Source: Amoebophrya sp. A120 (lineage: Eukaryota; Sar; Dinophyceae; Syndiniales; Amoebophryaceae). From it: 64,000 nucleotides of DNA. The stretch spans positions 186,001-250,000 of the forward strand of contig CAJINV010000009.1 of the NCBI GenBank assembly GCA_905178155.1, read 5' to 3'. The position numbers were made by a program, and so were the translations under genes. Below the pieces are notes generated by a model, which made no database searches, was not told the origin of the DNA, and saw nothing but the letters and a program-made list of their open reading frames with translations. Positions 1-13,089 of the stretch are shown here, piece after piece (position 1 is the stretch's first letter; each line of letters starts with the position of its first letter).

Positions 1-1700
1 CTGTGCCATCAAGACGCCTGCCGCCTGCTTGACTTCCAAAATACGGAAGAAGATGAAAAGAATGTACAATTTTGAGGAGCATGATAGGACTAGACACGTA
101 TCGAAACAGCATAGTGCCAGACTCTTGTTAGCATCGCACAGAAAAGCAACAGGAACCAAGTGCTGCGACAGATCTTGAAAACTTAGATTTACGGAAGGGG
201 TTTACATTACCTTTTATGCTACTGCGAAATTAAAGGTTTTCTTCAGTATTTCGCTGCGTGAAAGAATAGATTGTGATCCTATGCCAGTAATACTTTACCG
301 GCAAATTGCGTGGAAGATTAGGTGGATCCGTTTCTTTTTCATGTATCGCATATCTTTGGAACACCATAGATTTCTGTCTCCAGCCTGGTTCTAACACGAC
401 AACATCATACTGGCTGTATTTGCTACTTGAAGGGCAACAAACCGGCTAAAAAAGGTTGATGCCGAAACCATCAGCGCGAACCCGTGTGAAATGTTTTTTC
501 TCTGTAGAGGAGTCAATATGTCCTAATAAACGATTTGATTGCGGCACAAGCATTCCAGTAAATCTTTCCTCCTATGTACCCCCGAAGCCGGAGAAGTATG
601 CATCTCCTTCTATTGTCAAATGAATTATAGTGTGGAAGGAAAAATCTGATGAGTAAATCCGCGGGCGCGCGGCTACTCTGATTTGGTATGAAAATGCTTC
701 AAATTGTTGCGGACGAGAATTTTGCGATAGATGCTCTAACCTACGACGATGTTAGGGTCAAAATCAAGTTAAATTCGACAAATGTCCAGGAAAATGTACC
801 ATGTAGAAGTGATGGAATTTTGACTCGTGATGAAACCGGGACGAGAAGTAAACTTTACCGATTAGTTGCCTCCACGAAAAATTTATTACCCTTCTAGGCG
901 CAAACACGATCAGGCGATCGCTTTGCGCCGCTAGCCACAACGACTATACAGAGCGACGGTATAGCTTTATCCTTCGAGCGAAGAAGATACCACCAGCACG
1001 ACCTAATTTTTGAAGTTGGGACCCTTTTTTTCTATTGATTTCAGACATTACAGGAAGTCATAGATTATATGTGAAAGACAAAGAATGTAACCCCATAGGA
1101 TCATCCTGATATTACGACTACATGAAGGTACTTAATCTAGCACCGAAGATCTTCACAGTCAGCGACAGCATGTGAATCACCGCCGACGTAGCGCGAGTCG
1201 ATAATGAACGACAAAAACAAAAAGAAGATTAAACACGACATCAACGCGAAGGCCAAACTTTGGAGCCAGGTACGCCTGTACCCAGGGAAAAGATTTTGGA
1301 TTGTTGTTCGTTTGTTGAAGAAGCAAGAAGTAGTGTCTGTCGAACGTGAAGAGAGAGAGAGAGAGAGAGACGGGGTGAAAATGAGGTGACGGAAGGAATT
1401 CGCTTGAGAAGAGAGGAAACTGAGGAGTGAAGAAGATTCGCATATTATTACGTTCGTTGAGCGAATTGATAGTAGTTCTACTCTGCCTTCGTCTGTTGCA
1501 TTCTTCTTGAAGTTTTCCAAGTCCATGGCTCCAATATTTTTTGTCTTTCGCAGAGAGAGCGCAGCGGGAGCGCGAGCTTTTCCTTTGCCTTTCCCGTCGA
1601 AGAGCATAAAGGAAGATCGAGCTTTTCATAAACCTAGACCAGTAAAGATAATTTAGTGTGGACCACCAAAGGCGAATAATTAAAGAAGTAACACACGAAA
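1..1700. other. Intergenic, no supported gene
   Basis: AT-rich sequence with only short unsupported open frames. The longest, at 688-897, would encode 69 aa; it has no recognisable domain and its composition looks like spacer. A (GA)n run lies at 1348-1370. The opposing small frames at 1137-1629 are low-complexity readings of this tract. An upstream gene could end before the window. Confidence 0.5.
1348..1370. repeat. (GA)n microsatellite
   Basis: An uninterrupted GA dinucleotide run of about 22 bases in the spacer upstream of the FHA gene. It has no visible relation to any coding sequence. Confidence 0.8.
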
Positions 1701-4700
1701 ATGGCTACGCGAAAGAATAAGTCCGGTCCCGGCAATAAAGAGTGGCTCCGAAATGTGGACACGTCGCCACTGCCGACCATTCCACACAGGAAACTGCGGG
1801 AGACCGGGCCGACTGGTAAGTGCCACAAGGATCATATTTTTCGATGGTGCTGTCAATTAAGTATAATTTCAGAGTCATGTGTATGAAAAGAGTCATCGTT
1901 TCCCTGATGCTGATCTATTCCGGACTATAATTTGTTCGGAAAAAGAACAAGCCACAAAATCAAAATGCAGGCACCGACATTACCTTCGGCACCCGGAAAC
2001 GGCCGTTGGGGACAAACAAGACAAGTAAAGGCAAGCCCGATGGCTTGATGTCAACCTACACCTCCAGTGGGTCGAATACCGTGAAGTATAACGATGCGGG
2101 CCTTATGGAATCTGCGCATTACGCCCAGCCGCCGACGAACGGCATCGCGGGGCCGCCGAAAAACGGGAATGGGGGACCACCTGCGGCAAGCCCGGTCTCC
2201 AGTGTCGCTACGCCGGCACCAGGGAATAATTTGAGCCCACCGAGGGTGACATCCTCGGACGAAGGCACCAGTCCAGTGGACGGTCCCGCGGAGTCGGAGA
2301 GCCGTAGCGAAAACGCACGGGGGAGCAGCGCCTCGGAAAGGAGCCCCGTCGGGGCAGTAAACTTCGCGAGTCACCCAGTAGCCCCGAAAAACCCGGTGTC
2401 GGTCCAGCCTGGCATGAACATGAATATCTTGGCACAGGATGAAGTGCCATATAGATTGCGCTGCATGGGAGACCCAAGCAGGTAGCTTCACACAACTCAT
2501 TGATTTGCTCCATAATTCCAATTCATTAGAGTCGATGTCGAAGTCGATGCTTTTTTTCTATCACTATCCTGCACAACGAACTGCGAACAGCGGTGTCGGT
2601 GTGGATGTTGTATTTACTTACTTACAATACATATCCATTTTGCTGTTGGGAAAACCAAACTCACAGGACGCATCGCATTCGCACTACTACCTTCCTGGGC
2701 CGTTCGAGGAAGAAGCTCCGGCCCACGGACTTGTTACTGGAAGCACAGGACGTCTCGAAGATCCACTGCTCCATCACGACAATCGGTAATGCCATCGCGG
2801 GCTACAAGCTCAGTGTAGTCGTTGCGGAATCTGCGAAAGCTCCCGTCAGTGTGAACGGGGCAAAGCTTAGGGAGAAGGGAAAGCCATACCCACTCAAGGT
2901 CTGAGTCTGACAGATGATCATCTTGGATTTTATTCACTTTAATAGTCAGGTGATGAAAATCAAAATGATAGACAAGCGCACGAGCGTCTTTATATCTAAA
3001 TGAATGTTGCAGTTGTACTTGAATGTGTTTGTGTAGACGCTTTCTTTATCTTTCCCTACCCCTGGTTGCATCTAAGTGGCAAGAACTAGGAGATCTGCTC
3101 AGCTTGAAAAAACAGGTGGGCGATGTGCTTCTCGTCGGTTTGCGTGAGATGTGGAAGTTGGAGCGCAACGCCATCGAGGAGACCGCGGTCAAACCGGTCG
3201 TCGATGAGCTTGAGCTCTACGAGGCCCACAACGAGTTCCTGCAACTAGCCATTTCTGACGTTGAAACCTACAGAAATGTACGATACTTTTGTCATGTGTT
3301 TGCAATGCAAAATGTAGGCAAGTGTACCTTTATTGTTGCTTTCGGCATTGAAGTTCAAGATAAATCCATCTGCTTAGTATGAGGAGCATTAGCATTTACT
3401 AAACCTCGCAGATCTGCCGTTGTTCCGCCTGGATGGATTTTATCGCAATCATCGTCGAGCTTTCCGAGAAGGAGCAGGCGCTGCAACGGCGGCGCAACAG
3501 TAAGCACCAGCAGTCGATGCGAGAGCACAGCATGAGCAGCTCATACGCAAATACAACGACCACCATGATGGGGGGTAGTGCGAACGAGTCCGGTTCGTTT
3601 TTCCGACGGACGGATAACACGTTGATCACGCTGGAGACCGACCCTTCGAATGCGAACATGACCGCGGGCGGAAACGGTTTTTACGCAACCGGGACCAACA
3701 ACAGTACGAACAACGACAAACCCGGCGGCTGGAGGAACACGAACGTCAACGTGAATCGCAGAAGTACGGACAACGAAAACACGAACTTGACGAATACGTT
3801 CTCCTCGAACTCCACCAATACGAAAACGCAGCAGGAGTTCCAGAAAACCCTGTCCACGTTCGGGACCACAAACTCCACCACGAACGAGGAAAATCATAAC
3901 GAGGAACAGCCAACACAGGAACAAATCAACCCCGAGGAGCAGCCGACGATGGAAAATTACTTCCCCTCCGGGTTCGGTGAGGTCAACGGGCGACCGCCGG
4001 CGGGCGAAATGCCGTCCAGGGAGCAGCCACAGCACCAGTCTGGCTCACAGGTGGAGAACGAGTTCCCCAGCTTCACCGAGGTATTCACTGCAAAACGATA
4101 TCGTGCTCGTTGTACTTTTAAAAAAACTTTAATCATGCATAATTATACGGAGCTACTGGTACTGCCTTCCGTATCCGTTCCTCTTCTACTTACGCGTACC
4201 TAAAAAAACCTGCATGGCACATTTCTTTGATTTTTCAGGTTGAAAAAAATTATCTATTATGCAAAAATATACCATTAGATTTAGAGTGTAACATAGTAAT
4301 GGTGCGATATTCTTGCAATGCATACAAGGCCGCAAACACGGATTTCGACCACAACACCGAAGTGGACGACGGGGCGGGAACCATGGTGGAACACCCAAGG
4401 TGTGCGGACCTGATAGAAGTGCTGGACGAGGTACTCGAGAGGATCTTTCCTTTTCTCACGGTGGCGTAATCACGTTGTCATGTAATGTTGGAAAAAAGAT
4501 AGGTTTTTTTCCCTGAAGTTGTTGAAAGAAAGTGAAACCGCGACTGAGCACAAAAGAAAAACAACACAAAACCAGGTCGGGCACGTTCTGTACACCTTCG
4601 GTCCGCTCTCTTCTTTCGAGGAAATGACTGACTTTGACCTGGACGAGATTCGAGAGGTGCTCGCACCCGGGCTCTTTCTCCGCATACACTTGTGCTTTTT

Positions 4701-4818
4701 TCCGCCCCTTGTCACTGCCTGCGCCGAATGGCTGGACCAGGGCACGCTGAAAGCGATGCAAAGCCTGGTCGGCGGGGGTGACCCGAGAAGTCTGGAACGG
4801 CAGGCGCTGATGGGCTAG
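1701..4818 (+). CDS. FHA-domain protein, 7 exons, 677 aa
   Basis: Exons: 1701-1815, 1971-2481, 2667-2898, 3116-3277, 3412-4080, 4329-4430, 4576-4818. Their total is divisible by three and the six introns are GT-AG. The forkhead-associated (FHA) domain spans exons 3-4 (about residues 215-300). It begins FLGRSRKKLRPTDLLL, continues VSKIHCSIT (the phosphopeptide-binding S..H pattern), then a VNG turn, and ends GDVLLVG, which lies across the exon 3/4 junction. FHA domains bind phosphothreonine peptides, so a signalling or scaffold role is likely, but the partner is unknown. Upstream is a Pro/Gly/Ser-rich tail. Downstream is a long Asn/Thr/Glu/Gln-rich stretch (exon 5) and then a more ordered C-terminus rich in acidic and hydrophobic residues. 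The start is the first ATG of the open frame. The sixth exon follows an intron whose ends resemble introner family E. Confidence 0.72.
4081..4328. mobile_element. Family E-like introner with GT-AG ends
   Basis: This intron begins GTATTCACTGCAAAACG and ends ATTCTTGCAATGCATACAAG, so it is canonical GT-AG. Its two ends are imperfect inverted repeats of the TGCAAAAGTAT type seen in the introners at 8894 and 34512. The flanks show only a weak duplication (GAGG versus AAGG). I read it as an older or converted introner; a chance resemblance is possible. Confidence 0.45.
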
Positions 4819-5916
4819 GTTGGCTCTGGAGTGGATGTGGGAAGTAAACGAAACAAGTGACTAGATTTGGTTGAAGACATCTCTGTACAGTAGAACCAAA
4901 CTGTCGCATCTACTAGGTACAACGAACTTGTGCCTATCTTTAATTCAAGAAATTTGGATCACTCCGTTCTGTAGCTTTAATCCTTACAACTTGTAAAAAT
5001 CTGGCAATGGAAATAATATGCTATCTATCATTCACCTTTTTGGCAACAATTCAATGTCTCGTAGGCGGTCGGAATTATATCACCGGCAGGACGAACTCGA
5101 AGTCGCACAGTGGAACTTTTACTTGTATGATTTACTAGCAAGAACGGAACTTATCTCCTCAACGTGTACATATCTGTTATCAATTTGCAGCTATTTTTCT
5201 CCTCGGAAATTAAGAGAGGCCCAAGATGATGAAGCAGAATGTGGGTCCTGAGTACAGGCTTACATCTGCCGACAGAGCTCGCGGCTTCCTTGTCTACACT
5301 TCTAGAAAACTGCTGCACAGAATCGTATCGCTTTATTGAGCAAATGAGAGACGTTGAGAGAGTTTGCTAGGGGTGAGGATTAGGGTAAACGAGAGAGCAC
5401 AGCTGCTGCATGCGTCCTAATGAATATTTCGTACCCATGGAGAGAGATGAATAGAGAGGGTGACGTCAAGGCAGAGGCAGCGCAACTGTGTAGTTCACAG
5501 TTCTTACGAAGACGAGCTGCCTCAGAGGGCGCGCAAGACACGATTGAGTTTGAGGGAAGGGTCGTATCGTGGATACTTTTTCGTCAATGGTGGGAATCCA
5601 TCGAACTTGATACGCGTATTTCTCACGGGTCGTTATATTGCCTGTCGTCCGTTGTACAGGAATCAGTATCAGTACAGTGCCTGCTTACAACTGTTGACTT
5701 CCGCAACAAACGAAATGAACAGGGGTAAAACTATATGAAGTAAAAGTATTGAAGCCGAATTGATGATAGCTACGGGACAAGGACGAGTTTTTTATCACGA
5801 CGGAGAACGAAGACGATAGTAGTACCCCGCTACTACACTCGTTCTCCGCAACCACGCACGACATATCTACTTCAAGCAGAAAGGAGAATCTTCTACTATA
5901 AAAAGACAACAAAAAA
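4819..5916. other. Intergenic, 1.1 kb
   Basis: No gene is supported between the FHA stop codon and the next ATG at 5917. Open frames of 77-102 codons at 5018-5738 overlap one another in different frames, have no recognisable domain, and show no splice context linking them to a neighbour. Confidence 0.5.
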
Positions 5917-8900
5917 ATGTCGCGGCGTCCGATCGAGACCGGGGGTTCCCTGGTGTTCCAGGAGGGTAAGAAGATCGAGGGCGATATCAAATGTAAAAAT
6001 GTCTGGGTCTGGAAGATTCTGAGATTTGTCATGCATGTTTTGCATGACCCAGGATGTCGTAATGCACGACCGCGCATCACAGATTTTGAGAGGGCTCTCT
6101 GATGCCAACTCCGCATGACAAACGCCCTCCCCGCGTGGCACAAATTAGACTCCTCTTGCTGGTCATGCAATACAGATTTTTCTAGAGTCCAAAGTTAGCA
6201 TCACAAGTTCCAATCTTCCAGACCCAGACATTTTTACATTTGATAGGCGAGTACTACATTATTGCGGTCTACGATGACCCGGAAAGAAACACGGTTTCTT
6301 TCTGTATCCTGAGCAAAAACGTACCCACGCCAGAGTTGTAATGCAGATTTGCAAAGACAGGAAGACTTGTAATGCGTATCCCCATGACGAGAGCCATTTC
6401 CAATCGTGTTTTGGAATTTGTGATGCTGTGAACAGGATGAGCAGACGAATCTGTGACGCGGCTGCACTTGCTAACCTGCACTACACTGCAGAGTGCAACT
6501 TGTCATGTGTGACTCACAAAACTCCTAGGCTTGTGTTGCAAAGTCCCCATCTCAACTCTGGGGTGGGTACGTTTTTACTCAGGATATTCTGCGCGTACGA
6601 GCTCGAGACAAACCAGACCTACACGCTGCCGTACACGTATACCGAGCTGGATGAGCTGTTTCGATACAACTCGGAGCTGATGAACCCAACGAACCGCGAC
6701 GCAAGATATCACTGGATCATAGAAAGGTTAGACTTCGTCGTAGCCCTGGACAGCACCAGCTCAGGTACCGAATTTTGCGACGAGTACGAATAAATTTAAA
6801 CATTGACGATCCCAGTGAAAGGGAAGTCAGTGTTTCAAATTCTATGCTCAACGTGTTCTGGGACTTCTATGCGGCTCATTTGCATAGGGATAGGACTGAC
6901 TGCAATTGCCTCATATTTTTCAAAAACAGGTCGAAAGTTGTGTTTAGCACCAGAGCCCACACCTGAGGAGGAGCCACAGGAAAAGAAGAAAAAGAAGAAG
7001 GATGACGCGTATCATACACGTTTATGTGCACTCATGCTTTTCTATGACTTTCTTGGTGAAGCAGCAGCGTTCCGAAAATGTTGTTGTGTTTTTTTTTGCA
7101 TCACATGTCTGCGTGTCAGGCATGTCAAAGCACTTACTTATGCGGATAAAGGGATGATGAAACAATAAAACAGTGGTGCGGGCGGCGGTAAGCTGGACGC
7201 AGCTACACGAGCAAAGCTTATCGCGGAACTCGACACAATGGACGACCACGCGCTTTACATCAGTCTGGTACAAATAGTTGTGTACGATTCCGAATCTGTT
7301 TTATTTTTCTTCTTGATGCTACACATACACTGCCGAAATTCAAATTTCCATCCACACGCTGCGTGTTTGCCAGCTATACCCGAAATCGTTTTCAATTATG
7401 TGAAGATAGATGAAAAAAATCAAAATATTATAACGCTTTGCTCAGGTAAAATCCGAGGAGGCGCGCAAGCAGTTTCTGACGGCTCTGCACGCGAAGAGGA
7501 GGCTAGAGCAGATTAAGGCCGGTCAGCGCTGCCACAAATTAGACGAGGACCAGGAACAGAGGATGAAGAAGCTGCAGCAGCAAAGGGATTTCATCAAGCA
7601 AAAAGCGGTGCAGTACCAGGAGGACCAAAAGGAAAAGAAGATGACCATGGCAAAAATGGCAGAGCTGATGAACCAGGCAGAAAACGAGGCCGTGAAAAAG
7701 TACAAATCACCAAATCAGGCTTTTCGTTTTCTCAAATGTTCGATGTAGTTCATTCTCAATTTCACCATGCGTCTCCGGCGAATGCTCGTGAGAAAACAGT
7801 GTCGACTATGTGTCGAGAATTTACCTCAACTACACGCTTTCGCATTTTTGGCTTTCCATCTCACGCTTTCATCTACATAGATGACATAAATCTCTCGTTA
7901 TCTACATCTACTTTACTTTCAGGGCTCTGAAAAAGAAGGCGGATAAGAAAGCAGAACGTGCAGACTGGCGCGCGGCGAGGCAAAAAGAGCGGGAACGCGA
8001 AGCCGCCCGTGCCAGGAAGGCCAAGGAGCTCCAAGAGGAGCAGTATCGAATGCTTGCGAAGAGACGCGCAATTGTGCAAGAAGAACGAGATATGGTACGA
8101 TTTGGACTTTCTCTCTTTTCTCGACTATTGATGCAGTAAATTTGTTCCGAGGTTGATTCTGTCCTGTGCCCATGATGTTGAATCAACAGTTTCAAGCTGT
8201 ATAGTAAGTTTGTCAGTTCACTACTACAGGTCTTGAAGCAGCGACAGGATGAGATCCTGCGAAAACGGCAAGTTGCGCTAGACGCCCGCTTGCGGCTGCG
8301 GCAGGCCAAGAAAGCGAACGCCCTAGCAAATGCGGAGCGGGAGGAACAGGAGCGCCAAAAGCTGCGGGACGAGCAGGACAGAAGAAAGGAACACTTCAAA
8401 ATGCTCGAAGAAAAACGAATCAACAGCGAGTTGCAGAGGGAAAAGAAAAGAAACGACGAGGTACTACATGGTAGTCGGGCTGATAGATCGTATTGCTTCG
8501 ACATGATCTCCTGCAGGGAAAGGGACGATTTGCACGCGTGTGTTTGCTCGCTTGACAACGAGCTCCTGCCTTGTTGAATTTGTTATGTGTGGTGCTGGGG
8601 GTGGGGCGCGTAAGCGTAATAGAAGTGAAATTCAAAATCAATAAATCTGCTGGATCCTCATTACAGATTCGAGACGTGGTGCTCCAAATCCAAGCTGACC
8701 ACAAGGAGGCCATGTTGGAGAAACAGGAGGAGAAGAAGCGTATGGTCGAGGAAAAAATGGTCAAGGCCGCCTTGGACGCGCGGAAGCGGGCGATGGCCCG
8801 CCAAGCGTTGGAGGAGCACCAAAATTGGCGGAAGCAGCGCGCGCAGGAGATGGCGGAGGAGGAAATGAAGAATGTCAAGGAGCAGGAATGGCTATCCTGT

Positions 8901-10172
8901 GCAAAAGTATGGTACTCGTAGTAATCGCAGTCATGCATGACAAATCTAGCAATCAAGGCGAATCCGCATTACAAATTTGTAATGCTGAGGAAATTTGTAA
9001 TGCATTTATACGAGTGCGATACTTTTGCAATGCATAGTGGCTGCGCCGGCACGATAAGGACGCGGAGAGGGGGGTTCTCGACAAAGAGGATGAAAACGCG
9101 GACGACGCCATTCCCATCGAAGACGAAGAAATCTTGCGCTTGAAATTGGAACAACGGGCCAGGGAGAAGAGAAAAGAAGAACGAGACGTGATACAGGTAT
9201 AATTTTTCGCACATCTTCAATTGTTCTGAATTTTTCCTTAGTGTCTCTCTTCCTATGCGCGGCAAGTTTGATGGCTACCCACGCTAATGGTGATGCAGCT
9301 CGTCCCTGCGATTAAGATTATTTGCGAAGGCGGCGTCTTCGTTGTCCTCGTGATGGTGATCCCCTCCTGCTGTAATTGAAGCCCAACCTTCTAGAAGATG
9401 ATCATGTTGCGTTTTTTGCTTCGACGTTGCGAATAAACGGTTGAAGATCATGGTTGTTCAAATTGATGCTGTTGAAACACCACCACTAACACTAAAAACA
9501 GAAAAAGGCGGACGAGAAAGTCGCGGCGGTCGAGAGCTTGTTTTCCTCGCAGAAACAGCGGAACTTGGCCGAGGCCAAGAAGGCGGAGATCCGGCGGCAG
9601 GCCGATCGAGAGAAGCTGATCAAGAAGGAACGGGAGCGTGTTTCCCGCGAGGAGGCGGCCCTGGCGGCCCGGGTCAAACTGGAGAACGAGAAGCTGGCGC
9701 GGTTGCAAACCCACATGCAGCTGGAGCTGGAGAGAAGGAAGATGGACGCGCTGCGGTTATCAAAGTGAAAAAAGCCCCCACCCCATATCGGAAATGGAAG
9801 ACGCGCGAATTTGTGATGCTGTATTTGAGTACACAAATCGACTTGTATTGCTAGAAGGCCAAGAGACGAAGCTGCGGCCTAAGTTGTAGGTAATCTGTCA
9901 TGCTGTTTCCCACTTCCAGTTGCCTCCTGTCATCCTGGAGCTGCAAGGCTTTCCCACGCTAGACAGCACTACAGTCCGCATCTTTTGCCTTCTAGCATCA
10001 CAAAGCTGATTTGTGACCCCAAATCTGCATCACAGATTTCCGTTTTGATATGGGGAGGGGGCATTTTTCATTGTAATAGCGGTCAGACGAGGACCTGAAA
10101 AAGTGCATCCACCGCGCACAAAACTTGCCGGTTGGCACCTGTCTCAGCGTCAACTTCCTGCCGTTCTTCTAA
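5917..10172 (+). CDS. Coiled-coil protein, 12 exons, 616 aa
   Basis: Exons: 5917-5984, 6251-6304, 6592-6764, 6930-7008, 7174-7267, 7446-7699, 7923-8094, 8230-8460, 8667-8893, 9043-9196, 9502-9757, 10084-10172. The sum is 1851 nt, exactly 617 codons. Seven introns are GT-AG; four are introners removed at 5-bp duplications. Residues 1-125 look globular: EGEYYIIAVYDD is formed across the first introner and SFCAYELETNQTY across the second. A Lys-rich linker (EKKKKKKDD) follows, and then a very long Glu/Lys/Arg/Gln helix typical of a coiled coil, about residues 160-590. The tail, SDEDLKKCIHRAQNLP, ends in LPFF. I recognise no named family; a cytoskeletal or flagellar structural protein is possible but not shown. 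The ATG is at the head of the only frame that continues through the first introner. Confidence 0.7.
5985..6245. mobile_element. Introner, family A (copy A1), 261 bp
   Basis: The ends are inverted repeats: TATCAAATGTAAAAATGTC at the left, and its reverse complement ending ATTTTTACATTTGATA at the right, extending inward through GGGTCTGGAAG. The flanking duplication GGCGA lies at 5980-5984 and 6246-6250. Removing the element plus one duplication joins GAG GGC GA to G TAC TAC in frame (EGEYYII). Confidence 0.9.
6305..6586. mobile_element. Introner, family D (copy D1), 282 bp
   Basis: The ends TATCCTGAGCAAAAACGTAC and GTACGTTTTTACTCAGGATA are inverted repeats. The duplication TTCTG lies at 6300-6304 and 6587-6591. 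Removal restores the frame SFCAYELE. It is separated from copy A1 by a 54-nt exon. Confidence 0.88.
8894..9037. mobile_element. Introner, family E (copy E1), 144 bp
   Basis: A short element with inverted ends: ATCCTGTGCAAAAGTAT at the left and ATACTTTTGCAATGCATAG at the right. The duplication TGGCT lies at 8889-8893 and 9038-9042. Splicing gives EWLRRHDKD within the coiled coil. Confidence 0.88.
9758..10078. mobile_element. Introner, family C (copy C1), 321 bp
   Basis: The left end is TATCAAAGTGAAAAAAGCCC followed by CCACCCCATAT. The right end is ATATGGGGAGGGGGCATTTT followed by TCATTGTAATA. The duplication GCGGT lies at 9753-9757 and 10079-10083. Splicing gives ALRSDEDLKK and connects the coiled coil to its terminal exon. 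Confidence 0.88.
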
Positions 10173-13089
10173 GCAACTTCGTGTTGACAACATCCTGCTT
10201 CCTCTCCGCTCGAGAAAGATATTATCGGGTGCGGCTTCCGCTTCCTGTGTGTGTTTCTCGCTCGTGTCACCTGATCTTGTTTGTCGGCAGGAGTAGACAA
10301 GATGTGACAAGAGAGGAGATGAAGGACTACACCAGCTTCGACTAGTACCACCGTGTAACATTCTACTTAATTCCATGACCGGTTATTTAGACAATAGACT
10401 CCATTTAGATATTACGAGAAAATTATCACCTTTATCAAATGCGAATGACTTTGGAATTTATGCTTTAGACACCAGACGACCTGTTGAATGAAAAGAACAG
10501 CATCTAGTTGCAGTAGGTGCAGGTAAAAATTTCAGCAGCTGATCGCTTTTTGTTTCTGACAGCTATGACGAGAGCTTAATGCAAGGAGAAGGATGAAGGG
10601 CTACAAAGCCAATGCATGATACGCACGGCCGTCCAGCTTTGATGAAGAAATGCCATGACCAAAATGCAGCAGATTGTGCCTCGCGTCGGTCGAGGACAAC
10701 AGGCAGGGCAGATTAGGCCGCTGGTTATACGACCACTGAACAATTTAATTTATTATGTTGGTCCACCTTCTTTTCTTGCAGATCAACATCAAGAACGAGT
10801 TTCTGCAAATAAAAACCTGCGTTTAATTCGAGTATAATTGCAAGAAATGTTGTTGTCCAATTCCAATACCATTACAGTATCACGCAAGAATGGACGATGA
10901 ATGGAGCGAAAGCAAGATTTGTATTCTGTTTCGAAATAAACCGCAAACTGTACAAAATTTCTGAAAATGAATACAATAGCCAAAGCAGTAGATCGAAAAT
11001 GCATGTGAGGCTGAAGCGGAAATACTCGCGAGGAAGCCAGTCCCAGTGAGAGTACGTAATGCTGCTGCTTCCACTGGATATGCATATGCGTTCTGCGTGT
11101 TCCTGCAAGCTAGGTACCACTTCGACTAAAAATACGTAGACGAGAGCGACGACTAGAGAACATGGGACACTTTGAAAAATAATAGAACAGACCACGAAGT
11201 GTCACAGTCACAGTCTATTATCTTGGATCCAGAATTTTTCCTAAGAAACTGACCGAATGCCAGTTCCAATGCCATTAACCACGACTGAACACCTTACTTA
11301 TGTAAGTCATCTTGAGCTTGACAGAATGTCGGAAATGTTGGATCCTGTTTGCATACGCTTTCTACCATCACTCTACTACGTTCATCAGGGACACTACAAG
11401 TCGGAGAATTTTTTTTAGACAAATTTACTAGCTTAGTATCGCGGTTTTGTTAGTTTGTACCACTTGGCGCGGCTGTCTCATGAGTTGTGTTTATTTTGGG
11501 TACGTACTTGATCCTTAAAACCGTCGAGGCATTAGAAGTACAATAGTTGCGGGTTGTATTAGTATAATGATCTTCGCTAAGCTTCTAGTAAATCAGTGCT
11601 AAAGAAACTTTAGAAAAACCTCGGCTCACCTCAGACGATTGGGAGCACAGCAGCAGTTCCAATCGAAGAGCCTCTACAGAGCTTGAGCGGATCATAGAAC
11701 GGTCTCCATATGCGCCAAAGCTAGTTGTTATTGCGTCCTAGTTTCACCAAGCAGAAGCAATAAAGCGCGTGTGTGTCATAGCTACGCTGTACTTGGCACT
11801 GATCCAACAACGTAGTCTAGTTGCCTCGCGAACTGATAGTATGAATCAACGGCACATCCTGTTTTCAACCTTCAACGACTTTTTTAGTAGCGACTTTACT
11901 GTTTTTGTTCTGCCCTTCCAGCCTGGAGCCGAGCAGCTAATTTTTTGACTGCGGCACCAAGATTTACCCTTACAAGCGACCCGCTGCAGTGCTATTATTC
12001 ATAATCACATCCGCAACTCTATACCGTGCGCAAGTTTGTTTCCTGATTTTCATCCGATTTCGATTTTTGTCTGATTGAAATATAATATGTATTCTCGAGC
12101 ACGAGCCACAGAACAGTTACTTACTATCTTCTACAGCAACCTAGCGCAGAACGAACCAGAAACATCTTGAACGTGATAGGAGCTTTTATAGCCGCGTAGC
12201 TGCCAACAGTTTCTGGTTGTGTCTGAATAGTTCGTACGTAGAACAAGTTGGTAAAGCCGTAGGGATTTTCGACGTGAATAAGGTTCGTTCGGTAAAGACT
12301 TTTTCAAGCAAGAACTCATATGCTTCTTTGCGACAGCGACTTGCCTCTTTCCATTGCGATAACTGCAGTGAGCAGTAAGAGATCATCTTCGACACAGTAG
12401 TTCGTGTTTCCTGACGCCAACGAAAACGACGACGACGTCTTATCTCTGCCCAGGTTCAACGCAACATCGAACTTCTTCGGCCCAACAACTGTGAGCTGCG
12501 ACCACTCTCGGAGGCGGAATTATGTTGGCGCGACTAGTTGGGGTTGGTGTGATTGAGACTGAGAATACTAGCTACATGCCGGGTCCTCGTGCGGGAAGAC
12601 TAGTAATTGATGCGAAGGAAACAACACGCGGGGCCGAGCAAGTAGAGCGGATCGTAGTTCAAGCTGGGAATAGTCTTTTCGCAGAAACCACTCACCTACG
12701 ACAACTCCGGATCTGTAGATTTGCGCACTCCACTGTCTTTGTGGACGACTTCTGTAAATAAAACGCGATCTTTATTTGGGACCAACATTGTTGGTGGTGC
12801 ACGTCGACCAAGAAAAACAGCGGTGAAGAAGCGATATTTTTTGCGCAGAACTCGACTTTATTTGCCGCCGAAGAAGAATCTATCAACGGGAACCTGCAAT
12901 AGTTAAATTTTGCTGCATCGCCGGGAGAAAGTAAACAGACGCCAAAGCAATTATTCTGGAAACAAGCGGAAATAATCCTCTTTAGCTGAAGATCGCATAG
13001 AAGAAAAAGTACGATTTTGCTGAGAGCGACGCGGGACGTGTCCGACCGCAAAAATCCTCATCTGAGGGGGCTTTTCGCAATAAATCAAT
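10173..13089. other. Intergenic, 2.9 kb, no supported gene
   Basis: The largest spacer in the window with no convincing exon. Open frames on both strands are 60-119 codons, mutually overlapping, and lack domains or biased codon use. Nothing resembling a tRNA, rRNA or introner was seen. The start of the next gene is placed at the ATG at 13090, downstream of an AT-rich stretch. Confidence 0.5.

Noticed and set aside
3541-4035. 164-codon minus-strand frame opposite FHA exon 5
   Set aside because: Antisense shadow of an Asn/Thr-rich exon; no domain, and the + strand frame is continuous with spliced neighbours.
5985-6245. TA target duplication as in mariner-type elements
   Set aside because: Counting the TA as duplicated leaves the gene out of frame. 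The 5-bp GGCGA duplication restores frame, and the same rule holds for all other copies.
6341-6586. Apparent 5' end of a 150-codon frame
   Set aside because: The first ~80 codons are inside introner D1. Only 6592 onward is exon.
10173-13089. Small open frames in the 2.9-kb spacer
   Set aside because: All under 120 codons, overlapping on both strands, no domains, no consistent splice context.
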